DNA of 64,000 nt from Phytopseudomonas dryadis (GCF_004327355.1 NZ_QJUM01000010.1:62001-126000); one strand, 5' to 3'; numbered from the stretch's first letter, positions 8,191-17,985 are shown. Numbers and translations are program-made. Notes: generated by a model from the sequence alone, not told the origin.

Positions 8191-9108
8191 ATGAACGATG
8201 CAGCCATGCGAGACCTGAACGATCTCTACTACTACGTGCAGGTGGTGAATCACGGCGGCTTCGCCCCAGCCGGGCGCGCGCTGGGCATCCCCAAGTCCAA
8301 GCTGAGCCGGCGCATCGCACTGCTCGAAGAGCGCCTGGGCACACGCCTGATCCAGCGCTCCACGCGGCGCTTCACGGTCACTGACAGCGGCCAGACCTAC
8401 TACGATCACTGCAAGGCCATGCTGGTGGAAGCCGACGCCGCCGACGAGGCCATCGCGCTGACCCATGCCGAGCCCTGCGGCACCGTGCGCATGACCTGTC
8501 CGGTGGCGCTGCTCGATGCGCGCATCGCCGACATGCTGGCGGCGTTCATGGTCGCGTACCCGCGCGTGCAGATCCATCTGGAGGAAACCAACCGGCGCGT
8601 GGACGTGGTGGGCGAAGGCATCGACATTGCCATCCGCGTGCGGCCGCCGCCGCTCGAAGACAGCGATCTGGTGATGCGCGTGCTCGCCGATCGCCGGCAG
8701 TGTCTGGTGGTTTGTCCGCACCTGCTGCAAGGCGGCATTCCCACCGTGCCCGCCGACCTGTCGGGTCTGCCGAGCATGGATCTGGGCCTGCCCCAGCACG
8801 AACATGTATGGAACCTGATCGGCCCCGACGGGACGCAGGCCGCCATCCGCCACCAGCCCCGCCTGATCACCCGCAGCATGCTCGCGCTGCGCACGGCGGC
8901 GGTCGCCGGCGTGGGCGTCGTGCAATTACCTTCGATGATGGTGCGCGGGCAGATCGCGCGCGGCGAACTGGTGCAAGTGATCCCCGGCTGGGCGCCGCGG
9001 CGCGAGATCATTCATGCCGTGTTCGCTTCGCGCCGGGGGCTGTTGCCGTCGGTCCGGGCGCTGGTGGATTTTCTGGCGGAACGCTTTCGGGAGTTGGACG
9101 AGGACTGA
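8191..9108 (+). CDS. LysR-family transcriptional regulator, divergent to pirin
   Basis: A 305-residue LysR regulator. The winged helix-turn-helix lies in the first 65 residues (GGFAPAGRALGIPKSKLSRR followed by LEERLGTRLIQRSTRRFTVT), then comes the periplasmic-binding-like effector domain. ATG 8206 (MRDLNDLYYYVQ) fits family N-termini as well as ATG 8191 does, and neither has a strong ribosome binding site. By position it most likely activates the divergent pirin gene in response to an unknown effector. Confidence 0.88.
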   Translation: MNDAAMRDLNDLYYYVQVVNHGGFAPAGRALGIPKSKLSRRIALLEERLGTRLIQRSTRRFTVTDSGQTYYDHCKAMLVEADAADEAIALTHAEPCGTVRMTCPVALLDARIADMLAAFMVAYPRVQIHLEETNRRVDVVGEGIDIAIRVRPPPLEDSDLVMRVLADRRQCLVVCPHLLQGGIPTVPADLSGLPSMDLGLPQHEHVWNLIGPDGTQAAIRHQPRLITRSMLALRTAAVAGVGVVQLPSMMVRGQIARGELVQVIPGWAPRREIIHAVFASRRGLLPSVRALVDFLAERFRELDED

Positions 9109-9199
9109 ACGGCCCGGATGGCGTCCCGGAGGCGTTCGCGCGATACAGCGCAGCCTGCGGGAACCGGGGCGCGATCAACCGCTGTAGGCGGCTGACGGC

Positions 9200-9835
9200 T
9201 CAGTCACACTCCGGCACCTGGGCCATGGTCATGCCGCCGCCGAAGTTGGCGATGGGCCGCATCACCATGCGGCAGCCGCCCTCCTCGCCGTCATCGGCCG
9301 CGGCACGCGGCAGGTCGCGCGCGACGCGGTAGTCGAAGGTCAGGGTGGTGCCGGCGGGCACGCCGTTCTCGGCCGCCGCCACCGTCACCCGCATTTCCAG
9401 GCGCAGGTCGGTCGGGCTGGCGTTGCCCGCAAAGTGGAAGGTCCGCCCTGCGCTGGCCCCGCCACCGCTGATGCGGCCATCCGCGTCGATCCGTATCTGC
9501 ACGTCCCCCGGATCGCTGCGCCAGCCGTCGGCATCGTAGCGACCGGAGACGTTGAGATCGGTCTGGCTGGCGGTGTCCGGCACCTTGCCCTGCAATTGCA
9601 GGGTGGCCTTGCCTGGCTCCGTACGCACCAGGTGCACGCTACCCCTGCCGTACAGAGTGCTCGGTTTGCCGCTGGGCGGCGCAACGTGAAAGTCGACCCG
9701 ACCGGTGTAGGGGCGCTCGCCGAAACGTTCGAGTACATCCTGCGCCCCGGCGCTCGGTGCCAGGCTCAGCAGCACAGCGCCCAGTAGAGCGAGGCCGGCG
9801 GTGGCCGTCACCTTGCAGCGTGGGTAACGGAACAT
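9200..9835 (-). CDS. Secreted protein of unknown function
   Basis: A 211-residue protein with a signal peptide (hydrophobic residues 10-28, cleavage after PSAGA) and a probable beta-rich mature domain with repeated short strands. There is no recognisable enzyme motif. Cysteines are confined to the signal region and the C-terminus (GGCRMVM and VPECD), suggesting one disulphide. Gene neighbours on both sides are unrelated, so context gives no clue. I do not recognise the family. Confidence 0.6.
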   Translation of the reverse strand: MFRYPRCKVTATAGLALLGAVLLSLAPSAGAQDVLERFGERPYTGRVDFHVAPPSGKPSTLYGRGSVHLVRTEPGKATLQLQGKVPDTASQTDLNVSGRYDADGWRSDPGDVQIRIDADGRISGGGASAGRTFHFAGNASPTDLRLEMRVTVAAAENGVPAGTTLTFDYRVARDLPRAAADDGEEGGCRMVMRPIANFGGGMTMAQVPECD

Positions 9836-10266
9836 AGGGATTCTCCTTCGTCCATGGACAGCGCCTTAACCATAGCCAAACCTGCGGCGAACGCACGGCA
9901 CTGGCGTCTCAACGCGATCCTTTACATCGTCGGACACGGGGCCGAGTGGGCTTCAGGCGTGTCTGCTCTCGATTCGACACGGTGTTCCTGCGTCATCGTC
10001 GCCCTCACCGTCGCTACACTGAGATTGTGTTAACGGACCCTCGATGTTCGGGCCAGCGCCATACTGACCTCCATTTATCCTTGCCTGCCCGATGCCCCTG
10101 TCAATGCGCACACGCGACCTGCCCCTGTCCGACGAAGATCTCCAACTGTTGCGTCGTTACCGCCGCGGCAGACCGTTTCAAGCGCTATTCGGCACCTGTC
10201 CGGGCGAAGCCTCGGCCTCGAAGAGCGTGGCGGGAATGCCGTTGACGTGCAGGACACGGGCTAGCG
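9836..10266. other. Intergenic region, no supported gene
   Basis: Contains only short frames without convincing ribosome binding sites or homology. On the minus strand, just past the end of the chimeric ORF, about 29 codons read [20 protein letters not shown]. This loosely recalls the start of a small [2Fe-2S] oxidoreductase subunit, but it is too short to call. The left part, near 9900-10050, may hold the promoter of the secreted-protein gene. Confidence 0.3.
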
Positions 10267-11985
10267 TCAAGCCGCCAAGGCCCATGTCTCGAGCAGGTTT
10301 TCAATACGGATGGGCAGCTCGCGCACACGTTTGCCTGTCGCGTGGTAGACGGCATTGGCGATGGCCGGGGCGACACCGACGATGGAAAGTTCACCGATCC
10401 CTTTCGCACCGAGGGGATTGACCGCCGAATCCTCTTCTTCGAGGAAGTGCGTTTCGAGCGAGCCGATATCGAGGTTCACCGGCACCAGGTAATCGGCCAT
10501 GTGGGCGTTGACCGGAAGCCCGTTGCGCGGATCCAGTACCGTGCGCTCCATCAGGGCCTGCCCGATGCCGCCGACCATGCCGCCGATGCATTGGCTGGTT
10601 GCCAGGCGCGGATTGATGATCCGCCCCACGCCATAGACGCCGACCAACCGGCGGACCCGGACCGTGCGGACGTCGGGATCGACGGCGACCTCGGCGAAGA
10701 AGGCTCCAAAGCCATACATCGAGAACCTGCTCGCAATGTCGGGCGATCTTGCGGTCGACGCCCTGGACTGGATGGGCCCCTGGTTGCCGACGACATCGCG
10801 GTAGGTTTCGCCGGGCTCGGTTTCGCCACGGCGGCGCAACCGGCCCCCCGCCCATTCGAGCTGTTCGGTCGACATCCCGAAGAACGGCGACCGGCGATCG
10901 CCAGTCGCCTGCCTTGCCGCCTCGGCCTGGACGGCAAGACACGCCGCGCGAATCGCGGTGCCGACCGACGCCATGGTCCACGATCCGCCATGCGAGGGGG
11001 CCGTCGGCAGGTCCGAACGTCCCAGCGTGAAGCGCACCCGGTCCATGGGCAGGCCAAGGGTGTCCGCCGCGACCTGGGTCATCGACGTGTAGGTGCCGGG
11101 CTCCATGTCGGCGGTTGCGACCTCGATCTCCACCGTGCCATCCGGCATCAATCGCGCGACAGCGTCGGATGGCGCTTGCGCGGCCGATCGGGTGGTGGTC
11201 GCTACGCCCCAGCCGATCAGGAGCCGACCGTCGCGCATGGACCCTGGCATGGGGTCCCGGCGCGCCCAGCCGAAGCGTTCCGCGCCAAGATCGAGGCACT
11301 GCAGGAGCGAGCGGCTCGAGAACGGCCGACCCGAACGCTCATCCATCTTCGGCTCGTTGCGCCGGCGCAGGTCGATCGGATCGATGTTCAGGGCGACGGC
11401 CAGCTCGTCCATGGCGCATTCGAGCGCATAGGCGCCGCTGGCCTCGCCTGGCGCGCGCATTGGCGTCGGAGTGGAGGTATCGGTGGGCACGATCCGGTAG
11501 CGGGTGCGAACGTTCGGGCAGGAATAGAGAAACTCGGACTGGTTGGTGATGCCCTCGAAGAACTGCTCGTAGCGGCTCGTCTCGGCGAAGGCTTCGTGGA
11601 TGATGCTCGTGAGCCTGCCGTCGGCGGTGGCGCCAAGTGCGACGCGCTGGTCCGTGCGCGGCCGGTGCAGCAGCGCCGACGGCACACGCAGCGCCAGCAG
11701 CACGCCGAAGCTGGGCGCCCAGGCCGACAGCAGGCTGCACAGGCTGAAGACCAGCAGCGAGGCGGTCAGCGCCTTGCGCCGGTCGAAGCGCGACAGCCAC
11801 AACACCATGGCCGGCCCGCAGACCGCGACCACGCCCGCGAACAGCGCCACCAGCCAACCGGCCTGTGCGACCGTGATGCCGTAACGCTCGACGACGGCCG
11901 GCAGGATGCCGACCACGCCGAACTCGACCGCATACAGGCCGAACAGGCCCAGTGCGATGAAGAACAGTGGCCGGGTGCCGTTCAT
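10267..11985 (-). CDS. Chimeric ORF: N-terminus of an MFS transporter joined to C-terminus of a molybdenum hydroxylase subunit
   Basis: A 572-codon open frame made of two unrelated broken genes. Residues 1 to about 105 are the start of a DHA1 MFS transporter (spans 1-3 with the loop [18 protein letters not shown]). Near residue 106 (about base 11668) the sequence switches without a stop into [20 protein letters not shown]. This is an internal block of xanthine/aldehyde oxidase molybdopterin-binding subunits, and the remaining ~465 residues follow that family to its end, including [20 protein letters not shown] with the catalytic Glu. The first third of the hydroxylase and its FeS/FAD partners are missing. 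An active enzyme is very unlikely. Its start overlaps the upstream MFS gene by four bases (ATGA). Confidence 0.8.
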   Translation of the reverse strand: MNGTRPLFFIALGLFGLYAVEFGVVGILPAVVERYGITVAQAGWLVALFAGVVAVCGPAMVLWLSRFDRRKALTASLLVFSLCSLLSAWAPSFGVLLALRVPSALLHRPRTDQRVALGATADGRLTSIIHEAFAETSRYEQFFEGITNQSEFLYSCPNVRTRYRIVPTDTSTPTPMRAPGEASGAYALECAMDELAVALNIDPIDLRRRNEPKMDERSGRPFSSRSLLQCLDLGAERFGWARRDPMPGSMRDGRLLIGWGVATTTRSAAQAPSDAVARLMPDGTVEIEVATADMEPGTYTSMTQVAADTLGLPMDRVRFTLGRSDLPTAPSHGGSWTMASVGTAIRAACLAVQAEAARQATGDRRSPFFGMSTEQLEWAGGRLRRRGETEPGETYRDVVGNQGPIQSRASTARSPDIASRFSMYGFGAFFAEVAVDPDVRTVRVRRLVGVYGVGRIINPRLATSQCIGGMVGGIGQALMERTVLDPRNGLPVNAHMADYLVPVNLDIGSLETHFLEEEDSAVNPLGAKGIGELSIVGVAPAIANAVYHATGKRVRELPIRIENLLETWALAA

Positions 11986-13211
11986 GGCCGCGCCTCGGTC
12001 TGTCGATCGGGCATCGCCGGGCATGTACCGGCCGCCAGCGCCGGGTCGGGAAAGCCATGCCGTCTGGCGGCCCACACCACCACCAGCGTTGCCGCCAGCA
12101 GACCCAGCAAGGCAGGTGCGAAGGCGCCGACGCCGAGGCGTTCGAGCAGCACGCCGCCGACGATGCCGCCACCGGCAATCGCCGTGTTCCAGGCGGTGAC
12201 CAGCATGGACTGCACGACATCCGCAGCGTCGCCTGTCGTTTTCGCCAGTGCCGTCTGGAACAGCGTCGCCGAGCCGCCGAAGGCCAGGCCCCAGGCGGCC
12301 ACCGCCGCATACACCACGCCAGGCGCATCGCCCGCCACGCCGAGTGCCAGCGCGGCCAGGCCGAACACGAACGTACAGGCAAGCGTCAGCACACGCAGGT
12401 GGCGGTCGATCAGCGCGCCAACAATCCAGATGCCCAGCAGGGACGAGACGCCGAACACCAGCAGCACCAGATCCGTCCGTTCGGCCATGCCCGCCGCCGA
12501 CAGGAACGGTGCGATGTAGGTATAGAGGATGTTGTGCGCCAGCACGAAGGCCAGCACCACAAACAGCACCGGGCGCACGCCGGGCACCCTGAACACCTGC
12601 CCCAGCGACAAGCGCTTGCCCGCCGCCTGGCCGGCGAAGTCCGGCAACTTGATGCGCACCCACACCATGAGCACCAGCGCCAGTGCGCTCATGATGCCGA
12701 AGCACATCCGCCAGCCCAGCAGATTGCCAAGGAAGGTGCCGGCCGGCACGCCCAGCGACAGCGCCAATGGCGTGCCGACCATCGCAATGGCGATGGCCCG
12801 GCCCTTCTGATGCTCGGGCACCATGCGCGCGGCATAACCCGCCAGCAGCGCCCACAGCAGCCCGGCCGACACACCCGCCAGGAAGCGCGCCACCAGGGTC
12901 AGGGCATAGCTGCCGGAGAACGTGGTGACGGTATTGGCGACGACGAAGCCCGCGATGGCCGCCAGCAGCAACGGGCGGCGCCGCACGCCCTGCGTGGCGG
13001 CGGTCAACGGAATGGCCGCCACCAGCGAACCGATGGCATAGATCGTAACGGTCTGACCGACCCAGGCCTCGGACACCGCCAGGCCCTGCGCCATCTGCGG
13101 CAGCAGACCGGCCGGCAGCGCTTCGGTCAGGATGGTGATGAAGGCCGCCATGGCCAGCGCCAGCAGCGAGGCCAGCGGCAGGCGGTCATGGGCCGTGGTG
13201 GAATTCGTCAT
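11982..13211 (-). CDS. MFS transporter, DHA1 family
   Basis: A 409-residue, twelve-span major facilitator of the arabinose-efflux/NepI-like group. The family signature between spans 2 and 3 appears as PLTAATQGVRRRPLLLAAIA, and the motif-C-like stretch RFLAGVSAGLLWALLAGYAA follows. Such proteins export drugs, sugars or nucleosides by proton antiport; the substrate is unknown. It is transcribed divergently from a LysR gene 123 bases away and is translationally coupled (ATGA) to the chimeric ORF, whose first part is a second MFS start. The original operon probably carried two tandem exporters. Confidence 0.88.
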   Translation of the reverse strand: MTNSTTAHDRLPLASLLALAMAAFITILTEALPAGLLPQMAQGLAVSEAWVGQTVTIYAIGSLVAAIPLTAATQGVRRRPLLLAAIAGFVVANTVTTFSGSYALTLVARFLAGVSAGLLWALLAGYAARMVPEHQKGRAIAIAMVGTPLALSLGVPAGTFLGNLLGWRMCFGIMSALALVLMVWVRIKLPDFAGQAAGKRLSLGQVFRVPGVRPVLFVVLAFVLAHNILYTYIAPFLSAAGMAERTDLVLLVFGVSSLLGIWIVGALIDRHLRVLTLACTFVFGLAALALGVAGDAPGVVYAAVAAWGLAFGGSATLFQTALAKTTGDAADVVQSMLVTAWNTAIAGGGIVGGVLLERLGVGAFAPALLGLLAATLVVVWAARRHGFPDPALAAGTCPAMPDRQTEARP

Positions 13212-13334
13212 GGCAAGCGCCTCGATTCAATGGGCAATGCCGCGACGATAGAAACCTCTCGATTAAAGAAAAAGCAGGCTACAGTTCCTCGATGTGCGGA
13301 ACAAAGTGTCCGCAATTGCGAGAGGAACCGATCA

Positions 13335-14264
13335 ATGGACAGCCTGAATGGCTTCGTGGTGTTCGTGCAGGTCGCCGAAACGCGCAGCTTTGTCGCCGCC
13401 GGCCGGCTGCTGGGCGTGTCGGCCTCGGCCGTCGGCAAGAGCGTGGCGCGGCTGGAAGAGAAGCTGGGGGTGCGCCTGTTCCACCGCAGCACGCGCAGCG
13501 TCACGTTGACCGCCGAGGGCACGCTGTTCCTGGAGCGCAGCCGCCGCATCCTGGCCGAGATCGAGGCGGCGGAACTGGAGCTGTCGCAAGCCACCGCCGC
13601 ACCGCGCGGGCGCCTGCGGGTGAGCCTGCCACTGGTCAGCTCGCTGGTGCTGCCAGTGCTCGGCGAGTTCATGCGCGAGTACCCCGAGATCGAGCTGGAC
13701 CTGGACTTCACCGACCGGCTGGTCGATGTCATCGAGGAAGGCTTCGATGCCGTGGTGCGTACGGGCGAACCGGCCGACTCGCGGCTGTCGGCCCGTCGTC
13801 TGGGCTCCTTCCAGATGCGGCTGGTGGCCTCGCCGGACTACCTGGCACGCTGGGGTACACCGCGGACACCGGCCGATCTGCGGCAGCACAGCTGCCTGCA
13901 CTATCGCTTTCCCAACAGCGGCAAGCTGGAGATCTGGGCGCTGCGGCAAACGCCCGGCGAACCCGAGTTGCAACTGCCCACCTCGATGATCTGCAACAAC
14001 ATCGAGACGCGCGTATGTTTCGCACTGCAGGGACTGGGGATCGCCTACCTGCCGGACTTCGCCATCCGCGAGCCATTGGCCGATGGTCGACTCAAGCCGA
14101 TCCTGGCCGAGCATGTGGAGCGCAGCGGGGTTTTCCATGTGCTGTGGCCGGCGAGCAAGCATCCCTCGCCAAAGGTCCGGGCGCTGGTCGATTTCCTGTG
14201 CGCACGGGTGTTCCCAGCCACGAAGAGCACGACACCCGAACCCAGAAGTCAGCGCAATCGATAA
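13335..14264 (+). CDS. LysR-family transcriptional regulator, divergent to MFS exporter
   Basis: A 309-residue CrgA-group LysR regulator starting at ATG 13335 with GAGAGGAA upstream. The helix-turn-helix is AAGRLLGVSASAVGKSVARL, then LGVRLFHRSTRSVTLT. The substrate-binding-like domain has the group's typical FTDRLVDVIEEGFDAVVRTG and LHYRFPNSGKLE. It probably controls the divergent MFS gene from the shared 123-base region, as is usual for this arrangement. Confidence 0.9.
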   Translation: MDSLNGFVVFVQVAETRSFVAAGRLLGVSASAVGKSVARLEEKLGVRLFHRSTRSVTLTAEGTLFLERSRRILAEIEAAELELSQATAAPRGRLRVSLPLVSSLVLPVLGEFMREYPEIELDLDFTDRLVDVIEEGFDAVVRTGEPADSRLSARRLGSFQMRLVASPDYLARWGTPRTPADLRQHSCLHYRFPNSGKLEIWALRQTPGEPELQLPTSMICNNIETRVCFALQGLGIAYLPDFAIREPLADGRLKPILAEHVERSGVFHVLWPASKHPSPKVRALVDFLCARVFPATKSTTPEPRSQRNR

Positions 14265-14291
14265 CGAGGCGTGGCCCATGCCGCCTCCTGA

Positions 14292-14328
14292 GCTCAGTGC
14301 TCTCGAACAGCGCTCGAGAGCACTGAGC
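14292..14328. terminator. Long perfect hairpin between convergent LysR gene and MFS relic
   Basis: GCTCAGTGCTCTCGA (14292-14306) pairs with TCGAGAGCACTGAGC (14314-14328): 15 bp with a 7-base loop. It sits 28 bases after the LysR stop. There is no long T-tract on either side, so it may end transcription weakly in both directions. Confidence 0.5.
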
Positions 14329-14545
14329 CTGCACCTGTCTCTCTTTGGTCCAGCCAGCCACTCCACACCGTCAGCAGCAGGCCAATGCCGACCATGATCG
14401 CGCGACCCACGGCGTCGCGCCCAGGCCCAGGCGGGAAACCCACCGATGACAGCGCCAAGCGCAATGCCGGCATTTGCCGCCGCCACGCTGATGGTGGAAG
14501 CGATGTCCACGTCATCGGCACGCCGCCCCCCGGAGAGCATTGCCT
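14294..14545 (-). pseudogene. Frameshifted C-terminal relic of an MFS transporter
   Basis: Minus-strand fragments in different frames rebuild the last two spans of a DHA1 transporter. They are DDVDIASTISVAAANAGIAL then GAVIGG in one frame, RLGLGATPWVA in another, and AIMVGIGLLLTVWSGWLDQR in a third. At least two frameshifts break it, and no upstream part of the gene is present. It could be the lost C-terminus of the transporter whose N-terminus now forms the chimera at 11985, or an independent relic. Confidence 0.65.
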
Positions 14546-14735
14546 TCCAGGCCGCCAATGCACGCCTGAAGTACGAGGACACGCACATCGACGCCCGGGG
14601 CTGCTACCAGAGCCTCGCCCCGGACGGCCACTCTGCGCCAGGTCCCTCAATGAAGACGCCTTGACGGCTAGACGCGATGCTGCTCGGCCCCCATCTACGA
14701 GGAAACTGCCGAGGATGGGGCGCTCCGACGCCGCC

Positions 14736-17453
14736 TTACGCGCCGAGCACCGGGCTCGCCCACAGGGCGATAAAGTCGGCGATTCTCTCTTCGATGCGAC
14801 TGTCGACGGTGCGCAGACGCAGGATGGGAATGCCGCTTTTCGCCAGGATGTCGTTCTTCAAGGCGTCCCGCGCCGCCTGATCGGGGCGGTCGTGGGAGCC
14901 GCCATCGACCTCGATTACCCCCACCGGGGTCTTGCCCACCTTGAAATAGATCACGAAATCGCAACTGGCGCGCTTCATGAAGGCCCGCTCGCGTTGCGTC
15001 AAATCCGGGTTGCTCGGTGATGCGACCTGATCCAGCTTGACCTGGTCGTGACACATCAACGCCTGGCACGACGGATCGGACAGCGCCTCGCGCAGCAGCT
15101 GCGCCACGATCTGCTCGGATCTGTAGCGTGAATCCTCGGGCCGCAAACGGGCGTTCAAGCGCGCCAGGGATTGGTCAAATTCCCGGTACAGCAGGTCGAA
15201 GGCCGATACCACGGGCGCGCGCACGATCTGCTCGTCCTGCGCGTAATAGGTGACGTAGCGCATCAGCGCCGCGATGTGGCCGTTATTGGCGGTGAACACC
15301 TCGTCGCCCGTCACCAGGGTGAAGCGGTGCTTGGCCCGCGATACCGCCACGTTGATCATGCGTGGGTCATCGACGAAGTCCATGCGCTTGCTCTCCTGGT
15401 TGTAGCGTTTCTTGTCCAGCACGGTGGAGAAGATGATCTCGTCGCACTCCCGGCCCTGGAACTTGTGCACGGTGTCCTTGGCGAAATCCGCCGGCAGGCG
15501 CGTACCGGAGAGGTTGACCTGATCCCGGAACGGCGCGATGAACCCGCGTCCGTCGCCATCCACGCCGATCGGCTCGCCCTCGTCGTCGAGCAGCTTGAGC
15601 AGGGAGTCCAGCTCACGCAAGTTGGTGTTCTGGCGGGCGTGGTTGCCCTTGGCGGTTACCACCAGGCGCAATGGCGCTTCGCCCTTGTCCTTGGTCATGG
15701 GCACCAGCGCGTTGTCGTAGAATTGCTGGTTGCAGAACTGGATGATCCTGGGATGGCAGCGGTAATGCTCTTTCAGCAGGGTTCTGGGCAGCGCCTCCTT
15801 GAACACGCCGATGCACGAATCGAGCAGGCTGTAGCGCTCGCAATCGTAGGCTTCGGCGGGCGCCGGCAGGCCCAGCTTCACGGGAATGTGCGCCAACTGG
15901 CGGTTGTCGCCGACGACGATCAGGTTCTTCGCACAGCCCAGCGCCAGAATGCCCGGCACGATGTCCTGCAACGAGGCCTCGTCGATGATCACGTAGTCGA
16001 GGATCGCCCCTGGCGCGATCGAGTTGACGATAGAGTGCGTGCCACTGCCCAGAACCGGGAAACGCCGCACGAAAGCATCGAACTGTTGCGGATGCCGGTA
16101 CGTCTTGGCATCGAGGCTGTCCGACGGCCGCGCCTGACGGTGCAGATGCTGCTTCAGGTGGCGCATCGACGCCGTCTTCAATGCCTCCAGCAAGGCCTCG
16201 AAATTGCCGCGCGCCAACGATTCGCGGCACGCCTGCAGCTGCGCTTCCTTGTCTCGCAGCGCCTTGTCGTAATAGTGCATCTGCAGGGCATGGAAAACGG
16301 CCAGGCGCGCATCGCCCTGGGCGAATGGCTTGGCGCGGAAAATCCTGAAGTGAAACAGCAGCTCGATGCGGTCCTTGAGGCGGATGCGCTGCTCACCCAG
16401 ATAGGCCAGGTAGGCCATCAGGTCCGAGGTCTTGCGCGGCGACAGTCCGTACTTGTCCAGCGAGGCGGCGGCCTGTACGCCGCTGTCTGCCTGCCATTGC
16501 TGCAGGTAGCGCCGCTCGATGCTCAGCTCATCGAGTTCGACCTGCAGTTGCGCCGCCCGATTGTGATCGTGCAAGTGCTGCTGCACGCGGGCCAGCAGGG
16601 CCTGAATCTCGTCCAGCGTCGGAGCGGGCTCGGGCTCGCTCGAAGGCCAAGGCGGCAGGTCGGCGAAGAAGTCCTTGCGGTTGTCCTGGTTGCCGAGTCT
16701 GGCGAACAGATGGCCCAGGCCGCATTTCTCCAGCTTCTCGTAGACGTTTTCCACCGCCGCATTGTTGTTGGACAGCACCGCCACCGTCTGTCCGCGCAGC
16801 AGGATATTGGCGAGGATGTTGAGGATGGTCTGGGTCTTGCCGGTTCCCGGTGGGCCCTCGATCACGCTGACCTGCGCGCGGAAGGCTTGCTCGACCGCCG
16901 CCAGTTGGCTCTCGTTCAGCCCGAACGGATAGATCAGCCCCTGGCCCGGCGCCAGCGCGCCGTTGCGGCCCGTGCAGTAGGCCTGCAAGGCGGTGTCGGT
17001 ACTGGCGGGCAGTTTTTCCAGTTGGCGCACGACATTGGCGGCGATCTCACGGTCGGTTTTCGAAGTGGCGCGATCCTGCCGGGCATTCGCCACGGCTGAG
17101 AAATAGTGGAAGACCGGTGCGTCCTTCATCGCCGTCGGCGCGGTAAAGCCGATGCCGTCCATCTTGTAGACATAGGGTTTGTCGGCGTCCGGATAGTGCA
17201 CGACGGCATACCGCTCGCCGTAGATCGTCGCCTTGGCGATGGGCGTGACGATCGTGCTGCCGGGCTTGGTCAGCAACATCTCGCCCAGCTCGCGGGTGGG
17301 AGAAACACGACAGTCGCTGAGCGGGCGCGTGTACGTTTTCTTGGAGGGGTAATAACAGGTCAGTTGCAGGGCTTCGTACTTGTCGCTCCAGTAAATCGAC
17401 CAGTCGCTGATCCTGGCGGTCTTGTCCTCACCACCCATCTGAATCGAAACCAT
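14736..17453 (-). CDS. Superfamily 1 helicase fused to a C-terminal DUF2726-like nuclease domain
   Basis: A 905-residue protein. After a ~180-residue N-terminal domain come Upf1-like SF1 motifs: I GPPGTGKTQ (residues 200-208), II IIDEAS (about 489), III VVGDNRQLAHI, IV LLKEHYRCHPRIIQF, V VHKFQGRECDEIIF and VI NVAVSRAKHRFTLVTGD (about 709). A helical insert separates motifs I and II. The last ~110 residues (VIEVDGGSHDRPDQAARDAL, about 848-867) match DUF2726, a restriction-endonuclease-like fold with the E-x-D core. The architecture suggests an NTP-driven nuclease acting on DNA or RNA. It sits beside a relaxase relic at guaA, in an accessory region. A role in defence against phage or plasmids is inferred only. 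Confidence 0.82.
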   Translation of the reverse strand: MVSIQMGGEDKTARISDWSIYWSDKYEALQLTCYYPSKKTYTRPLSDCRVSPTRELGEMLLTKPGSTIVTPIAKATIYGERYAVVHYPDADKPYVYKMDGIGFTAPTAMKDAPVFHYFSAVANARQDRATSKTDREIAANVVRQLEKLPASTDTALQAYCTGRNGALAPGQGLIYPFGLNESQLAAVEQAFRAQVSVIEGPPGTGKTQTILNILANILLRGQTVAVLSNNNAAVENVYEKLEKCGLGHLFARLGNQDNRKDFFADLPPWPSSEPEPAPTLDEIQALLARVQQHLHDHNRAAQLQVELDELSIERRYLQQWQADSGVQAAASLDKYGLSPRKTSDLMAYLAYLGEQRIRLKDRIELLFHFRIFRAKPFAQGDARLAVFHALQMHYYDKALRDKEAQLQACRESLARGNFEALLEALKTASMRHLKQHLHRQARPSDSLDAKTYRHPQQFDAFVRRFPVLGSGTHSIVNSIAPGAILDYVIIDEASLQDIVPGILALGCAKNLIVVGDNRQLAHIPVKLGLPAPAEAYDCERYSLLDSCIGVFKEALPRTLLKEHYRCHPRIIQFCNQQFYDNALVPMTKDKGEAPLRLVVTAKGNHARQNTNLRELDSLLKLLDDEGEPIGVDGDGRGFIAPFRDQVNLSGTRLPADFAKDTVHKFQGRECDEIIFSTVLDKKRYNQESKRMDFVDDPRMINVAVSRAKHRFTLVTGDEVFTANNGHIAALMRYVTYYAQDEQIVRAPVVSAFDLLYREFDQSLARLNARLRPEDSRYRSEQIVAQLLREALSDPSCQALMCHDQVKLDQVASPSNPDLTQRERAFMKRASCDFVIYFKVGKTPVGVIEVDGGSHDRPDQAARDALKNDILAKSGIPILRLRTVDSRIEERIADFIALWASPVLGA

Positions 17454-17654
17454 ACATACCTTATCCGTATGCGCACGGCATCCGGCTGCGCCTCACGCCG
17501 AGTATCGAATGCCGTTATTTCTCCAATAAGGAACATCTTGCCATCATTGCGTGCAGGGCCGATAGCCGGCTCATGCAATTGGCCATCTGCCAATCTTCAG
17601 CACTCGCGACGGAATGCTGCGCGACTTTGGCCCGTGCGGGAGACGCAGCATCTG

Positions 17655-17985
17655 GCTTGAAGCTCGGGCGCTGGCAGGCCCAGGCTGTCGTCCAATCTCC
17701 CACGACATCCGGCCGCAGCGCACCGTCGCGGAGAACTGCTGCCCAGCCGCTGCTCGATCACCGACCGCCACGGCATGCGAGAAGCCCATGCCGCCATCGA
17801 GCATCGCGTAGCGTCCGCTGGCGAGCATGATGTCGCGCTGGTAGATACCGGCCACGCGCTGCCCGCGCCGCTGGGCCAGCCCTTGTTCTTCAAGGAAGCC
17901 GGCCCGCTGTTGCAAGGCTTGCTCGCCCCTCGGCCGCCACCGATCAGTTGCTGGTCGAGCCAGGTGGCTCCCCATCACGCCGTTA
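17655..17985 (-). pseudogene. Relic of a conjugative relaxase (DUF3363/VirD2-like C-terminus)
   Basis: One minus-strand frame reads ATWLDQQLIGG (about 17940-17974). The next frame continues with AGFLEEQGLAQRRGQRVAG, then IYQRDIMLASGRYAMLDGGM, and later SWEIGRQPGP near 17690. These are the ordered C-terminal motifs of the large relaxases carried by ICEs, here compressed by deletions and broken by at least one frameshift. No MOB catalytic N-terminus is present. It lies about 65 bases from the 3' end of guaA. Confidence 0.6.

Noticed and set aside
10342-12519. Long plus-strand open frame (725 codons) opposite the chimeric ORF and MFS gene
   Set aside because: Antisense shadow of GC-rich coding sequence: composition is dominated by Arg/Gln/His/Ala with no fold, ribosome site or homology, and the opposite strand encodes clear families.
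11967-13334. Upstream extension of the LysR gene to give a 765-residue protein
   Set aside because: The extra 456 residues are antisense to the MFS gene, and LysR homology starts precisely at ATG 13335.
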